A stretch of DNA of 44,945 bases, taken from contig JANNOS010000078.1 of the NCBI GenBank assembly GCA_031399315.1, positions 1 through 44,945 on the forward strand. Reading direction: 5' to 3'. The DNA is from Methylotenera_A sp031399315 (GTDB lineage Bacteria > Pseudomonadota > Gammaproteobacteria > Burkholderiales > Methylophilaceae). Position numbers and translations under genes: made by a program. Positions 9,609 through 18,002 of this stretch are shown here, one piece after another. A model generated the notes under the pieces. The model did no database searches. It saw nothing but the letters and a program-made list of their open reading frames with translations, and was not told the DNA's origin. The stretch's first letter is position 1. Every line of letters starts with the position of its first letter.

Positions 9609-10625
9609 TTAAAGGCCTGATAAGCCTTTTTCTATGTGGTCTGCCGTTTTACCATTATCTGCTGGTTTTAGAACAACTGCAGGCGAAGATGGTTCAGCAG
9701 GCGAGTCTTGCTTGTCGAGGCCTGTGGGCTTGGTCAATTCAGGGTTTGAATTAGTACTAGCAGGCTCGAATTTTTTATTGATATATGTAATCTTGGCTGC
9801 ACTGCGTATGCGGCTAACTTCGGCTTCAGCTACTTGCTTGCGCTTTTGGCTCAAAAGTATGCGCTCGATAATTGGTTTTGAATCAACCTCTGAGATAGGT
9901 TTGCTTTGAATATCTGCCATTCTGCTAACCATCACCCGTTGATTGGTTTTGAAGAAAATGATATCGCCAATCGCCATTTTGCTAATCTTAGTCAGGAATT
10001 CAGTGGGTAATGATTCGGCTGCATGTGCTTCTTTAGCTTGCGCATACGTGATTTGGTGTTCAGTAAGCCATTTTGTCACGTCTTCGATTGTTTTGGCGGT
10101 GTCGCTTAAAGTCTCAAGTTCATTGTTGTGGCTTGCACTTGCTGTAAATACAAGCTGATCCATTACATATATTTTGCGATTTGCAAAAATATCAGCATGA
10201 TTACTGCGGTAATCAGCAATTTCTGCTTCTGTAGGCTTGGTGAGCGAAGATACTTTACTTTCGAGGTAAGATTGAGCAAGAATTTGCATTTTTGCATTTT
10301 CGATAGCTTGCATGACGCGAGGATCACGATCTAACTTAGCTTTTAGACTTTCTTGTACAAGGATTTGGCGATCTACAAGTTTCTGTACAATTTGCTTTTC
10401 TGCTAGCGCTTGCTGCTCAGGCTTAATTTTGGCACGCTGGAGCTCATCATTGAGCTGTAGAAAAGTGATATCGTCGCCGTTAACGCTAGCAATTGATTGG
10501 CTGGCTTTTTCTGCCTGATCTTTTTCCCCGCAGGCAACCACTAGCCCGCAGATAGTGAGTGCGACGATAGCTTTAGCAAAGCACTTCAATGGGATTGCAC
10601 ACATATTCTTTGCATTCTCGTTCAT
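9609..10625 (-). CDS. epsD: EpsD family peptidyl-prolyl isomerase-like lipoprotein
   Basis: The 338-residue protein has a lipoprotein signal ending LVVAC (Cys32). It continues with a SurA/PrsA-type helical N-terminal region (NGDDITFLQLNDELQRAKIK, VDRQILVQESLKAKLDRDPR) and a degenerate parvulin-like segment at about residues 148-245. The C-terminal tail is Pro/Ser rich and likely disordered. EpsD proteins are thought to act as chaperones for exported components of XrtB-type EPS systems; that role is inferred from family and context. Gaps of about 140 bp and 78 bp flank the gene inside the operon. Confidence 0.88.
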   Translation of the reverse strand: MNENAKNMCAIPLKCFAKAIVALTICGLVVACGEKDQAEKASQSIASVNGDDITFLQLNDELQRAKIKPEQQALAEKQIVQKLVDRQILVQESLKAKLDRDPRVMQAIENAKMQILAQSYLESKVSSLTKPTEAEIADYRSNHADIFANRKIYVMDQLVFTASASHNNELETLSDTAKTIEDVTKWLTEHQITYAQAKEAHAAESLPTEFLTKISKMAIGDIIFFKTNQRVMVSRMADIQSKPISEVDSKPIIERILLSQKRKQVAEAEVSRIRSAAKITYINKKFEPASTNSNPELTKPTGLDKQDSPAEPSSPAVVLKPADNGKTADHIEKGLSGL

Positions 10626-10764
10626 TCACAACCCTTTTAAAAGCTCAACAATCAATGGCTACATAACGCTTTATTGATTATATAAGCACCCATCATTTTT
10701 ACATTTATAGCGACTACAAGTAAATAGCCCAATTGGTATGTTATTTAGTGGGTGTTGAACTTGT

Positions 10765-12111
10765 TTAAAATAAGATACTCGCGTCTACGCCTGCTGTAGT
10801 ATCGGTGTAATCTAGCCCAGAAATATTTGAGTCTCTGCTACTGTACCTGAGATTAGTGCCGAGCGTGAAATTACGCCAAGGCGACCAATCTATGCCTGCG
10901 CTGACAGATTTTCCTCTGTCGACTCTATGAGTAGATGGAACAAAACCCCCGCCAAGAAATGTCCGTTCATAAATACTTGCGTTTGCACTCAGTCTAATCT
11001 TATTACTTAAGTTGTAAATAGGAGAAAAACTCAATGTGTTTTCACGTGTATAACTGCTGTCACTGTTCCAGTAGCTTGATAATATACTATTTGCTGAGAA
11101 TCCAAATTGTAACTTTCCTGTCGGTATCCAGTAGTAGTCTGCGCGTCCTTCCATCCCCGAATAGTCCCGCTGAGAAAAGTTGTCATGATCGCGAGTTAAA
11201 TAAGCCGCACGTAAATTGAGTCGCGATTGTCCAGACAGCAGCCAATTAAGTTTAGCTTCAGCCTCTTTTTCATTATACCCAGTGTCTGAAAGAGATAAAA
11301 AGTTAGGTGTTTTGCGACCATATTCACCATTGCGTTGATGACCCATCATGGTGATTGAACTGCCTGAGCGGAAATCATATTTTACCCCGCCATCTAGCGA
11401 GACCGAGCTGAAATTATCCTGTTCAATGAAAGTCTCGCTATTTTTCTGCTCTTTGCGCGTAATGCCACCAAGTAGGTGCCAAACCCCGTGAGGTGAAAAA
11501 TCTGCTTCAAAACGTTGGGTTTGGGTAACGCGAATATTTTTGACAGTCCTAATGGTGAAGTTTCTAAAATCCTGAAAGTCGGTCAGTGATTGCGTGCGGT
11601 CGGCATAGAGCGTACCTGTTAGGCGTGGGGTAAGAGACCACAGCCATGCAGCATCGTAGTTATGGGCACTAAAATTCAAGCTTTTATTTTTTTGGTAGCG
11701 GTAAGAATTTAAGGTGTAATTCACTTTAAATCTTTGTAGTGAATACAGTTTATCTAATTGGATACCTGCATAAGACTTAGTAATGTTGTCTGAACGTTTT
11801 GAAGAAGGTAATAGAAATAGATTGTTATCATGTTCCCAAGAAACGCCTGCAATCGCATGTAAAGGGTCTTTTTCGTCTGCAAAAGCAGTTAAAGGAAACG
11901 CAACAAAACTTAATAAAAACAATGTGTTAACTTGAATTTTGTTGAGGCCAATAATATTTGGAATATTTAAGGGTCTATTTATTTGAACCACAAGCCGAGA
12001 CAAGCCACCATTATTGACCGCTTGGCTTCTGCCAAATGCCATAAGAAGAAATGTTGTTTGCAAAGCACTTCTCTCAAACATTTCTAGTAATAAATTACGC
12101 TTTGATTTCAT
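10765..12111 (-). CDS. epsL: EpsL outer-membrane beta-barrel protein of EPS operon
   Basis: First gene of the eps operon, up to 448 residues. A hydrophobic signal-like stretch LFLLSFVAFPLTAFA lies at about residues 64-78, after which the sequence alternates short aromatic-ended strands up to a terminal AGVDASILF. This is the pattern of an outer-membrane barrel and fits the EpsL family. Because the signal peptide sits some 60 residues inside the frame, the chosen ATG at 12111 may be too early. Met11 and Met24 are later ATG options, but both still leave a long N-terminal extension. No convincing ribosome-binding site precedes 12111. EpsL probably lines or anchors the export pore, by analogy with other EPS barrels. 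Confidence 0.82.
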   Translation of the reverse strand: MKSKRNLLLEMFERSALQTTFLLMAFGRSQAVNNGGLSRLVVQINRPLNIPNIIGLNKIQVNTLFLLSFVAFPLTAFADEKDPLHAIAGVSWEHDNNLFLLPSSKRSDNITKSYAGIQLDKLYSLQRFKVNYTLNSYRYQKNKSLNFSAHNYDAAWLWSLTPRLTGTLYADRTQSLTDFQDFRNFTIRTVKNIRVTQTQRFEADFSPHGVWHLLGGITRKEQKNSETFIEQDNFSSVSLDGGVKYDFRSGSSITMMGHQRNGEYGRKTPNFLSLSDTGYNEKEAEAKLNWLLSGQSRLNLRAAYLTRDHDNFSQRDYSGMEGRADYYWIPTGKLQFGFSANSILSSYWNSDSSYTRENTLSFSPIYNLSNKIRLSANASIYERTFLGGGFVPSTHRVDRGKSVSAGIDWSPWRNFTLGTNLRYSSRDSNISGLDYTDTTAGVDASILF

Positions 12112-12502
12112 TTAAACTAAAATACTCAAATAATTTTTAACAAAAATACAATAGTATTCAACATGATATGTTATGTATTTAAACTAATCAATTATAAAAC
12201 TACCCTAACCCAATGTATAAATGCATAGTGGCTTATTTACAACAGTAATATGTTAGCTAGGGATGGCAGAAAATAGGGGCTATTTGATGTAGATAGCCAA
12301 AAATTCGAGATAGTTGCATTGGGGCTGGAAAAAATTAAATCTTGCACTTTTGTAGGTTTGACAAAAATAGTGCGGAAATTGAAAATGGAAATTAGTGCGT
12401 AAACTTTTGGTCAACTAAGGTTTTAAGAAATTATTACTTAATCAACTATAAAGCAGTTTGGTAATTTGGAAGAAATAAAGAAATTTAAATCTTATATAAA
12501 AC
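12112..12502. other. AT-rich leader region upstream of the eps operon
   Basis: These 391 bases between epsL and tRNA-Phe hold no credible gene on either strand. The region is strongly AT rich and must contain the promoter and any regulatory sites for the leftward eps operon. I could not single out one promoter with confidence; the minus-strand TTGTCA near 12358-12363 is only a candidate -35 element. Confidence 0.5.
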
Positions 12503-12578
12503 TGGTGGCCGGAGCGGGAATCGAACCTGCGACACGCGGATTTTCAATCCGCTGCTCTACCGACTGAGCTATCCGGCC
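12503..12578 (-). tRNA. tRNA-Phe (GAA)
   Basis: The minus strand gives a complete 76-nt cloverleaf that starts GGCCGGATAGCTCAG. The anticodon stem-loop GGATT-GAAAATCC carries GAA, the T-arm is GCAGGTTCGATTCCCGC-like, and the acceptor end GGCCA is followed by an encoded CCA at 12505-12503. It stands alone between the eps operon leader and kbp. No direct repeat or integrase marks it as a used attachment site. Confidence 0.98.
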
Positions 12579-12688
12579 AACGTGAAATAGCTTATCACTA
12601 TTTGCAAGTCGCGCATTATAGCAAACTTAAACATTTATTGGCATAAAGCATCGCAATTTATTTAATGCTAATGTGGTCAAATTAATTT

Positions 12689-12720
12689 AATTGCACTATG
12701 ATGTAATTGTCGGTGCAATT
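12689..12720. promoter_or_regulatory. Inverted repeat upstream of kbp (possible operator)
   Basis: AATTGCAC at 12689-12696 and its exact complement GTGCAATT at 12713-12720 flank 16 bases, about 75 bp before kbp. An 8-bp symmetric site at this spacing could be a regulator-binding site or a weak hairpin. This is a sequence observation only. Confidence 0.3.
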
Positions 12721-12795
12721 ATCGGGCTAAAGCTTTTGCGTGTCTTTGGAATTATCGGTTTTAATAAATCTAATTAAAATTAAGAGGAGAATTAA

Positions 12796-13296
12796 ATGGG
12801 CATGTTTTCATTTATTAAAGAAGCTGGAGAAAAGTTGTTTGGTATTGGCGAGGCTAAGGCGACAGAAGAAGTTGCAAAAAAAGACCCAACGCCAGTGAAT
12901 GTGGATGCGGCGAATAAGGCAGCAGCCAATGCTATTGCTAACTATGTAGCAAAAATGAATTTAACGGCTGATGGATTGGCGATTGGCTTTGATGGCGCAT
13001 CTGGCACAGTGATTGTGCAAGGCATGGCGGACACGCAAGAAACCAAAGAAAAGATTTTATTATGTTGTGGTAACGTGGCTGGGGTTGAGCATGTGCAAGA
13101 TCAGCTAGGCGTTATTCAAGCAGAATCAGAACCACAGTTTTATACAGTAGTGCGCGGTGATACTTTATCTAAAGTGGCTAAAGAGTTTTATGGTAATTCC
13201 AATGCTTACATGAAAATTTTTGAAGCGAATAAGCCTATGTTAAGCCACCCAGATAAGATTTATCCAGGTCAAATGTTACGCATTCCACCACAGTAG
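12796..13296 (+). CDS. kbp: Kbp-like BON-LysM potassium-binding protein
   Basis: The 166-residue protein begins MGMFSFIKEAGEKLFG and ends NKPMLSHPDKIYPGQMLRIP, very close to the ends of E. coli Kbp (YgaU). A BON domain spans about residues 45-105 and a LysM domain about 117-165 (FYTVVRGDTLSKVAKEFYGN). E. coli Kbp is a small cytoplasmic K+-binding protein. This copy is about 17 residues longer through an Ala/Asn-rich linker after the N-terminal helix. There is no signal peptide. A strong ribosome-binding site (AAGAGGAGA) precedes the ATG. A lipoprotein gene follows after 19 bp and may be co-transcribed. Confidence 0.92.
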   Translation: MGMFSFIKEAGEKLFGIGEAKATEEVAKKDPTPVNVDAANKAAANAIANYVAKMNLTADGLAIGFDGASGTVIVQGMADTQETKEKILLCCGNVAGVEHVQDQLGVIQAESEPQFYTVVRGDTLSKVAKEFYGNSNAYMKIFEANKPMLSHPDKIYPGQMLRIPPQ

Positions 13297-13315
13297 TTAA
13301 TTAAAGGAGTTCCAA

Positions 13316-13603
13316 ATGAAACCATTTTTTCGTGCAATATTAGCAAGCGTTTTTGCTGTTACTTTACTAGTTGCTTGCAACAAATCAGATGATGCTGTAG
13401 ATAATATGAAAGAAGAAGTAGGTGAAGCGGTAGATGCTACTAAAGAAGCCGCGGGCGCTGTGGCTGAAGAAACAAAAGAAGCAGTGACTGATGCTGCATC
13501 TGATGCGGCTGCCGCAACTACTGAAGCAGCCGCAGAAGCTAAAGAAGAGGCAGTAGACGCGATTCAGGCGGCAAAAGATGCCGCAGCAGCAGCTAAAGAA
13601 TAA
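13316..13603 (+). CDS. Small Ala/Glu-rich lipoprotein
   Basis: This 95-residue protein has a lipoprotein signal ending LLVAC (Cys21). The mature part is almost entirely A, E, K, D, T and V in loose 11-residue-like repeats (EAVDATKEAAGAVAEETKEA). It predicts a single amphipathic helix or LEA-like disordered rod anchored by lipid. It has a good ribosome-binding site (AAAGGAG), lies 19 bp after kbp, and is followed by a terminator. The function is unknown. Low-complexity lipoproteins of this type are often envelope stress-related, but nothing here proves it. Confidence 0.85.
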   Translation: MKPFFRAILASVFAVTLLVACNKSDDAVDNMKEEVGEAVDATKEAAGAVAEETKEAVTDAASDAAAATTEAAAEAKEEAVDAIQAAKDAAAAAKE

Positions 13604-13622
13604 TTTAATATTTTAGTTTTTT

Positions 13623-13655
13623 AACCCGTAAAGCTGTGAGGTTTTGCGGGTTTTT
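13623..13655 (+). terminator. Rho-independent terminator after kbp-lipoprotein pair
   Basis: AACCCGTAAA at 13623-13632 pairs with TTTTGCGGGTT at 13642-13652, including one G-T pair, and a short T run follows. It ends the kbp unit just before cobT. Confidence 0.75.
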
Positions 13656-13672
13656 CATTTAAACTTGTCGCT

Positions 13673-14737
13673 ATGATAAGTTTTCAAATTTCGCCGCTGG
13701 CGAGCTCGCTAAAATCAGCATTACAGCGAAAAATAGACTATAAAACCAAGCCGCTTGGCGCGCTTGGTACGCTTGAAACAATCGCGATCCAAATCGGACT
13801 GATTCAAAATACTTTAGAGCCTAAACTAAGTAAGCCGACTATGCTGGTGTTTGCGGCTGACCACGGCATTGCCAATAGTGGCGTGAGTCCTTATCCGCAA
13901 GCGGTGACTGCGCAGATGGTGCTTAATTTTTTAAGCGGCGGCGCAGCTATTAATGTATTCGCTAAGCAAAATGGATTTAATTTGCTTGTGGTGGATGCTG
14001 GCGTCAATTATGTATTTGATGTGCATCCAGATTTAATAGATGCCAAAATTGCCATGGGCACAGCCAGCTACTTAACGCACAGTGCCATGAGTATCAAGCA
14101 ATGTGAGCAAGCACTTACACGCGGCGCAGGCCTTGCGCAAAAAGAAATTGAGTCTGGATGCAATGTCATGGCTTTTGGTGAGATGGGTATAAGTAACACT
14201 TCAAGTGCCAGCTGTTTAATGAGTGTTTTGTGTAGTCTGCCAGTGGAACAATGTGTGGGTCGCGGTACTGGTTTGGATGATGTCGGAGTGCTTAAAAAAA
14301 CCGAGATTCTTAAACAGGCCATAAATCATCATCTACCAAATGGGCAAGATGTCATGCAAGTGTTAGCTACTTTCGGCGGTTTTGAAATCGCCATGATGGT
14401 AGGCGCAATGCTTGCAGCGGCAGAGCAAAAAACGATTTTAATCATAGATGGCTTTATCGCCAGTGCGGCATTATTAGTAGCTTTTAGAATGCAGCCGAAT
14501 ATTTTAGATTATTGTATTTTTGCGCATTGCTCAGATGAACATGCGCATAGGCAAATGCTTGATTATCTTGGGGTAAAGCCCTTGCTGGATTTAGGTTTAC
14601 GTTTAGGTGAAGGCACGGGTGCGGTTTTGGCTTATCCTTTAGTGCAGGCTTCGGTAAACTTTTTAAATGAAATGGCGAGCTTTGAATCAGCTGGCGTGAG
14701 CGAAAAAAATGCTGTCCCAGAGAAAACCAATGCGTAA
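13673..14737 (+). CDS. cobT: Nicotinate-nucleotide-dimethylbenzimidazole phosphoribosyltransferase
   Basis: CobT makes alpha-ribazole phosphate from dimethylbenzimidazole and nicotinate mononucleotide, activating the lower ligand of cobalamin. The 354-residue length is typical. KTKPLGALG (24-32) is the substrate loop, FAADHGIANSGVSPYPQ (60-76) the conserved core, and LGEGTGA (311-317) holds the catalytic Glu313. The ribosome-binding site before the ATG at 13673 is weak, but the homologous N-terminus begins here. The stop overlaps cobS. With bluB (21262-21933) in the same cluster, the substrate dimethylbenzimidazole can be made by the cell. Confidence 0.96.
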   Translation: MISFQISPLASSLKSALQRKIDYKTKPLGALGTLETIAIQIGLIQNTLEPKLSKPTMLVFAADHGIANSGVSPYPQAVTAQMVLNFLSGGAAINVFAKQNGFNLLVVDAGVNYVFDVHPDLIDAKIAMGTASYLTHSAMSIKQCEQALTRGAGLAQKEIESGCNVMAFGEMGISNTSSASCLMSVLCSLPVEQCVGRGTGLDDVGVLKKTEILKQAINHHLPNGQDVMQVLATFGGFEIAMMVGAMLAAAEQKTILIIDGFIASAALLVAFRMQPNILDYCIFAHCSDEHAHRQMLDYLGVKPLLDLGLRLGEGTGAVLAYPLVQASVNFLNEMASFESAGVSEKNAVPEKTNA

Positions 14738-15524
14738 AGAGTGGCAGTATTTTTTACTGGCACTTGGTTTTTTTACACGTATTCCCGTGCCAAATTTTGC
14801 CGACTTTCATGAGTCTGATTTAAACCATAGTGCTAAATACTTCCCTTTAGTCGGCATTATTGTGGGCTTGGTAGGGGCGGCTAGCTTTTTCTTAGGTGCT
14901 CAATTTTTTCCTCAAACTATAGCGGTATTAATTAGTATGGCCAGCACTATTTATCTAACAGGTGCATTTCACGAAGACGGTCTGGCAGATAGTGCGGATG
15001 GCTTAGGTGGAGGCTGGGATAAAGAGCGAATACTCACTATTATGCAAGATTCACGCTTAGGTACTTATGGTGCAGTGGCTCTATTTTTAATGTTATTTGC
15101 CAAGTACCAAACTTTGAATGCAATGCATGGCATTCTGATTCCTGCCACACTTGTTTGCGCACATGCTTTAAGTCGATTAAGTGCAGTATGGATCATGCAC
15201 ACGTTAAGTTACGTAAAGCTTGACGGTAAAGCAAAGCCGCTGGCTACAGAAATAAAAGGCATAGATTTTGTTTTAGCGCATTTATTTGGCTTGTTGCCAG
15301 TGATCAGCTTATTGGCTTTTATGGTGACAGATCATTTCACGCCAAGGTTAATTACAGAACTATTGTTAATGACATTAATCCCCATGCTCTTAAGCTGGCT
15401 ATGGTGGCGGCATAAAATCCGCAAGTGGCTAGGCGGTTATACAGGAGATACTCTGGGTGCTATGCAACAAATCACTGAACTCGCGTTTTATTTGGGTATG
15501 TTGGCTTGGAGTATGCGCTTATGA
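14730..15524 (+). CDS. cobS: Adenosylcobinamide-GDP ribazoletransferase
   Basis: CobS is the integral-membrane enzyme that joins alpha-ribazole (phosphate) to adenosylcobinamide-GDP in the last assembly step. The protein shows several membrane segments and the signature HEDGLADSADGLGGG near residue 83. An upstream ATG at 14709 is in frame, but I place the start at 14730 (MRKEWQYFLLALGFFTRIP). That gives the usual N-terminus, has AGAG upstream, and overlaps the cobT stop by only 8 bp. The gene ends in an ATGA overlap with cobC. Confidence 0.94.
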   Translation: MRKEWQYFLLALGFFTRIPVPNFADFHESDLNHSAKYFPLVGIIVGLVGAASFFLGAQFFPQTIAVLISMASTIYLTGAFHEDGLADSADGLGGGWDKERILTIMQDSRLGTYGAVALFLMLFAKYQTLNAMHGILIPATLVCAHALSRLSAVWIMHTLSYVKLDGKAKPLATEIKGIDFVLAHLFGLLPVISLLAFMVTDHFTPRLITELLLMTLIPMLLSWLWWRHKIRKWLGGYTGDTLGAMQQITELAFYLGMLAWSMRL

Positions 15525-16087
15525 AGCTTACTTTAATTAGACATACTAGCTTGCAAATTGAGCAAGGCATTTGCTACGGGCAAACGGATATAGACGTGGC
15601 TGCGAGTTTTATGCAAGAAGCGGCTGATACAAAAGAAAAGTTAAAAGATATGCAAGTAGATGCTGTTTTTACTAGTCCATTGCAACGGTGTGCAAAGCTT
15701 GCACATGCGCTGGCATTGGCAGAAATTAAGCATGATGAACGCCTAAAAGAACTGCATTTTGGTGAGTGGGAAATGCAAGCTTGGGATGATATTCCCCGAG
15801 ATGTTTTTGATGAGTGGGCGCAAAATTATGCAGAGCTTGCACCGCCTAACGGTGAAACTTTTAGTCAGCTGCAGCAGCGTGGTATTACATTTGTTAATGA
15901 GTTGCTCAGCGAATATCCTAAATGCCACATTGTAGTAGTGACGCACGGTGGCATGATACGCGCCATGCTAGCGCATGTGCTTAACATGCAGTTAAAAGGT
16001 TTGTTTAGGTTTAATGTGGATTATGGCAGTATTACGCAGCTAGACTTTAGTGGTGCTGTGCCCAAGATTGAGTTTGTAAATAGATAG
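15521..16087 (+). CDS. cobC: Alpha-ribazole phosphatase (histidine phosphatase)
   Basis: The protein has 188 residues from the ATG at 15521, which overlaps the cobS TGA; a TTG at 15506 is also in frame but less likely. The phosphohistidine motif appears as LIRHTS (5-10), and later residues include FTSPLQRC near 49 and VVTHGGMIRAML near 145. In the cobalamin pathway this enzyme removes phosphate from alpha-ribazole phosphate or cobalamin phosphate. The family is broad, so the cob assignment rests on its place in cobT-cobS-cobC. Its last 48 bp overlap the convergent cobD gene. Confidence 0.88.
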   Translation: MKLTLIRHTSLQIEQGICYGQTDIDVAASFMQEAADTKEKLKDMQVDAVFTSPLQRCAKLAHALALAEIKHDERLKELHFGEWEMQAWDDIPRDVFDEWAQNYAELAPPNGETFSQLQQRGITFVNELLSEYPKCHIVVVTHGGMIRAMLAHVLNMQLKGLFRFNVDYGSITQLDFSGAVPKIEFVNR

Positions 16088-17062
16088 TCCTAAGTTGCTA
16101 AGCGCAGCTTCTAAGGTACTCCAACCATCATCTGGTGGTAAGCCAAAGCGCAATGATTTTTCATCATTAAACAATCTTACCCAAACACCATGTTGCGCTA
16201 AGACTTCGTGTAACTTTATGGCTTGTGGTATTTTTACATATTGAAATAGCGCCGTGCCACCACTTGGCTTAAGCCCATATTGCGTGAGTAGTAATTTTAG
16301 TTTTTCGCCATCTATATTTAATTGCGTGCGTCTATCAGACTGCCATGTGATATCAAGCAAAGCCACTTTAGCTATATAGCGGCTTGCGCCAGAGAGCGAC
16401 CAAGGGCCAAGGATCTCTTGTGCTTGGTTTAATAATGTTTGATTCGCCAATAAAAAACCGACTCTGGCACCTGCTAAACCAAAAAACTTGCCTAATGAGC
16501 GCAATACCAATAAACCTTGTAAATGCGTGTGCGCGGCTATGCTGCGTTCTGGCGTAACGTCCATAAAGGCTTCATCAACAATTAACCAAGCACCGTGCAG
16601 ATTAAGTGTGTGATGCCATTGTAATAATTGATCTTTGCTAAAGCATTGCCCAGTTGGGTTGTTGGGGTTGCATAGCAGCAATACATCGGTGTTTTTTAAA
16701 AGATTGTCATCAGGCGTACCATCAAAAAAAGTGATGTTGTGCCCATGTTGTTGCCACGCATAGGCGTGTTCTTGGTACATGGTACTTGGCATGGCAACGC
16801 GGCAAGGCGGTCTTAATTTGGGCAACACTTGCAAGACTGCTTGCGAGCCAGCGGCAGGCAGTAAAGTAGCGCAACCATAGTAATGGCATGCAGCTTCAAT
16901 TAAACCATCATGGTCTTCTGGCAGACGCTGCCATGCGCTTATTGGAATATTAGGTATGGGGTAATGGTTTGGGTTAATGCCGGTGGATGAGTCTAACCAA
17001 GAATCAAGCGCAATACCATATTGTTGCATCGCTTGCGTTAAGTTGCCGCCGTGCTCAAGCAT
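16040..17062 (-). CDS. cobD: Threonine-phosphate decarboxylase (PLP, class I/II fold)
   Basis: This 340-residue PLP enzyme makes (R)-1-aminopropan-2-yl phosphate, the aminopropanol arm of the nucleotide loop. Visible motifs are MLEHGGNL at the start, NPNNPTG (132-138), DEAF (163-166) and the PLP-lysine Lys192 in RSLGKFFGLAGARVG. These fit the CobD group of aminotransferase-like decarboxylases. The name follows Salmonella use (called cobC in Pseudomonas). It overlaps the upstream cbiB by 8 bp, and its 3' end overlaps convergent cobC by 48 bp, so transcription on the two strands may interfere. Confidence 0.93.
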   Translation of the reverse strand: MLEHGGNLTQAMQQYGIALDSWLDSSTGINPNHYPIPNIPISAWQRLPEDHDGLIEAACHYYGCATLLPAAGSQAVLQVLPKLRPPCRVAMPSTMYQEHAYAWQQHGHNITFFDGTPDDNLLKNTDVLLLCNPNNPTGQCFSKDQLLQWHHTLNLHGAWLIVDEAFMDVTPERSIAAHTHLQGLLVLRSLGKFFGLAGARVGFLLANQTLLNQAQEILGPWSLSGASRYIAKVALLDITWQSDRRTQLNIDGEKLKLLLTQYGLKPSGGTALFQYVKIPQAIKLHEVLAQHGVWVRLFNDEKSLRFGLPPDDGWSTLEAALSNLGLSIYKLNLGHSTTKV

Positions 17063-18002
17063 GCCGCACTACCTCAATCAGCATAAATACTATCAGCCAG
17101 CTATATACGCCATATCGCACTAACTTAAGTGCGCGTGCAATATCCGTCACATTGGGTTGGTTTTGAGTGCCCAATGTAGGACGCAAATGCCACTCACCTT
17201 GGTAACAAGCAGCGCCACCTAGTTTTATATCAAGGGCGCCTGCTCCAGCAGACATCACAGGCCCGGCATTGGGGCTGTCCCACAAGGGTGCTTGATGTCT
17301 CCAGCAAGTGATGGCAAGTTTAGTCTGTCCAAGTAGCGCATAAGTGAGTGCGGTTAGCCTTGCAGGTACATAACTGATGACATCATCTAAACGCGCAGCA
17401 GCCCAGCCAAAATAAAAATAACGCGGGGTTTTATAGCCCCACATGGCGTCCATGGTGTTAACTAACCTGAATGCTAGCGCACCTGCGCCGCTCGCAATAA
17501 AAAACCAAAATAGGGCACCAAATACGCCATCGTTACCATTTTCAAGTACTGATTCAATCGTAGCAGGTACTGGCTCAATGGCAGCAGAGTCACGACTCAC
17601 CATGTATGAAGCTGCCAGCTGAGCACCTTCGTGATTATTGGCTTGCAGTGCACTGGTAACTGCATTGGCATGGTCGTGCAGACTTTTGTGGCCAATGGCA
17701 AAATACAACAGTAAAGTATTGGCAAAAATACTAATAGCGTCATTGGCATCACTAATATTACAAATCCAATAGGCCGCTAACACAAATGGGCTTAGCAGCA
17801 ACACTAACGCCACTGAGCCAATAAAACGCTGAGTGGTTTTATTTTGACTATTACTTGGGTTAAACCACGCCTCTAATTTATTTGCCAGCCAGCCAAATCC
17901 CACCAAAGGATGATAACGCCGTGGCTCGCCCAAGATCAAATCGAGCGTAACCGCCACGCAAGCCAACACTGGCAATATGAGATAATAATAAGATGAAAAC
18001 AT
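17055..18002 (-). CDS. cbiB: Adenosylcobinamide-phosphate synthase
   Basis: CbiB attaches the aminopropanol (phosphate) made with CobD to adenosylcobyric acid at the inner membrane. The 315-residue protein has several membrane segments and the family motifs LILGEPRRYHPLVGFG (22-37), the SRDSAAIEP stretch near 134 and PVMSAGAGALDIKLGG near 247. Its ATG (18002-18000) lies inside the 5' end of the divergent cobQ frame, a head-to-head overlap of up to 10 bp. Its promoter must therefore lie within cobQ. It is coupled to cobD by an 8-bp overlap. Confidence 0.94.
   Translation of the reverse strand: MFSSYYYLILPVLACVAVTLDLILGEPRRYHPLVGFGWLANKLEAWFNPSNSQNKTTQRFIGSVALVLLLSPFVLAAYWICNISDANDAISIFANTLLLYFAIGHKSLHDHANAVTSALQANNHEGAQLAASYMVSRDSAAIEPVPATIESVLENGNDGVFGALFWFFIASGAGALAFRLVNTMDAMWGYKTPRYFYFGWAAARLDDVISYVPARLTALTYALLGQTKLAITCWRHQAPLWDSPNAGPVMSAGAGALDIKLGGAACYQGEWHLRPTLGTQNQPNVTDIARALKLVRYGVYSWLIVFMLIEVVRHA

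Noticed and set aside
12503..12578. tRNA-Phe as a possible integration site
   Set aside because: No integrase, no repeated 3' tRNA fragment and no foreign block adjoin it. XerC at 39314-40213 is the housekeeping enzyme.
13316..13603. Ala-rich lipoprotein as the exosortase substrate
   Set aside because: It ends in AAAAAKE-type sequence with no PEP motif, membrane helix or basic tail, so it is not a PEP-CTERM protein.
14709..14729. Upstream ATG for cobS at 14709
   Set aside because: It adds MLSQRKP, overlaps cobT by 29 bp and gives no better ribosome-binding site. The family N-terminus fits 14730.
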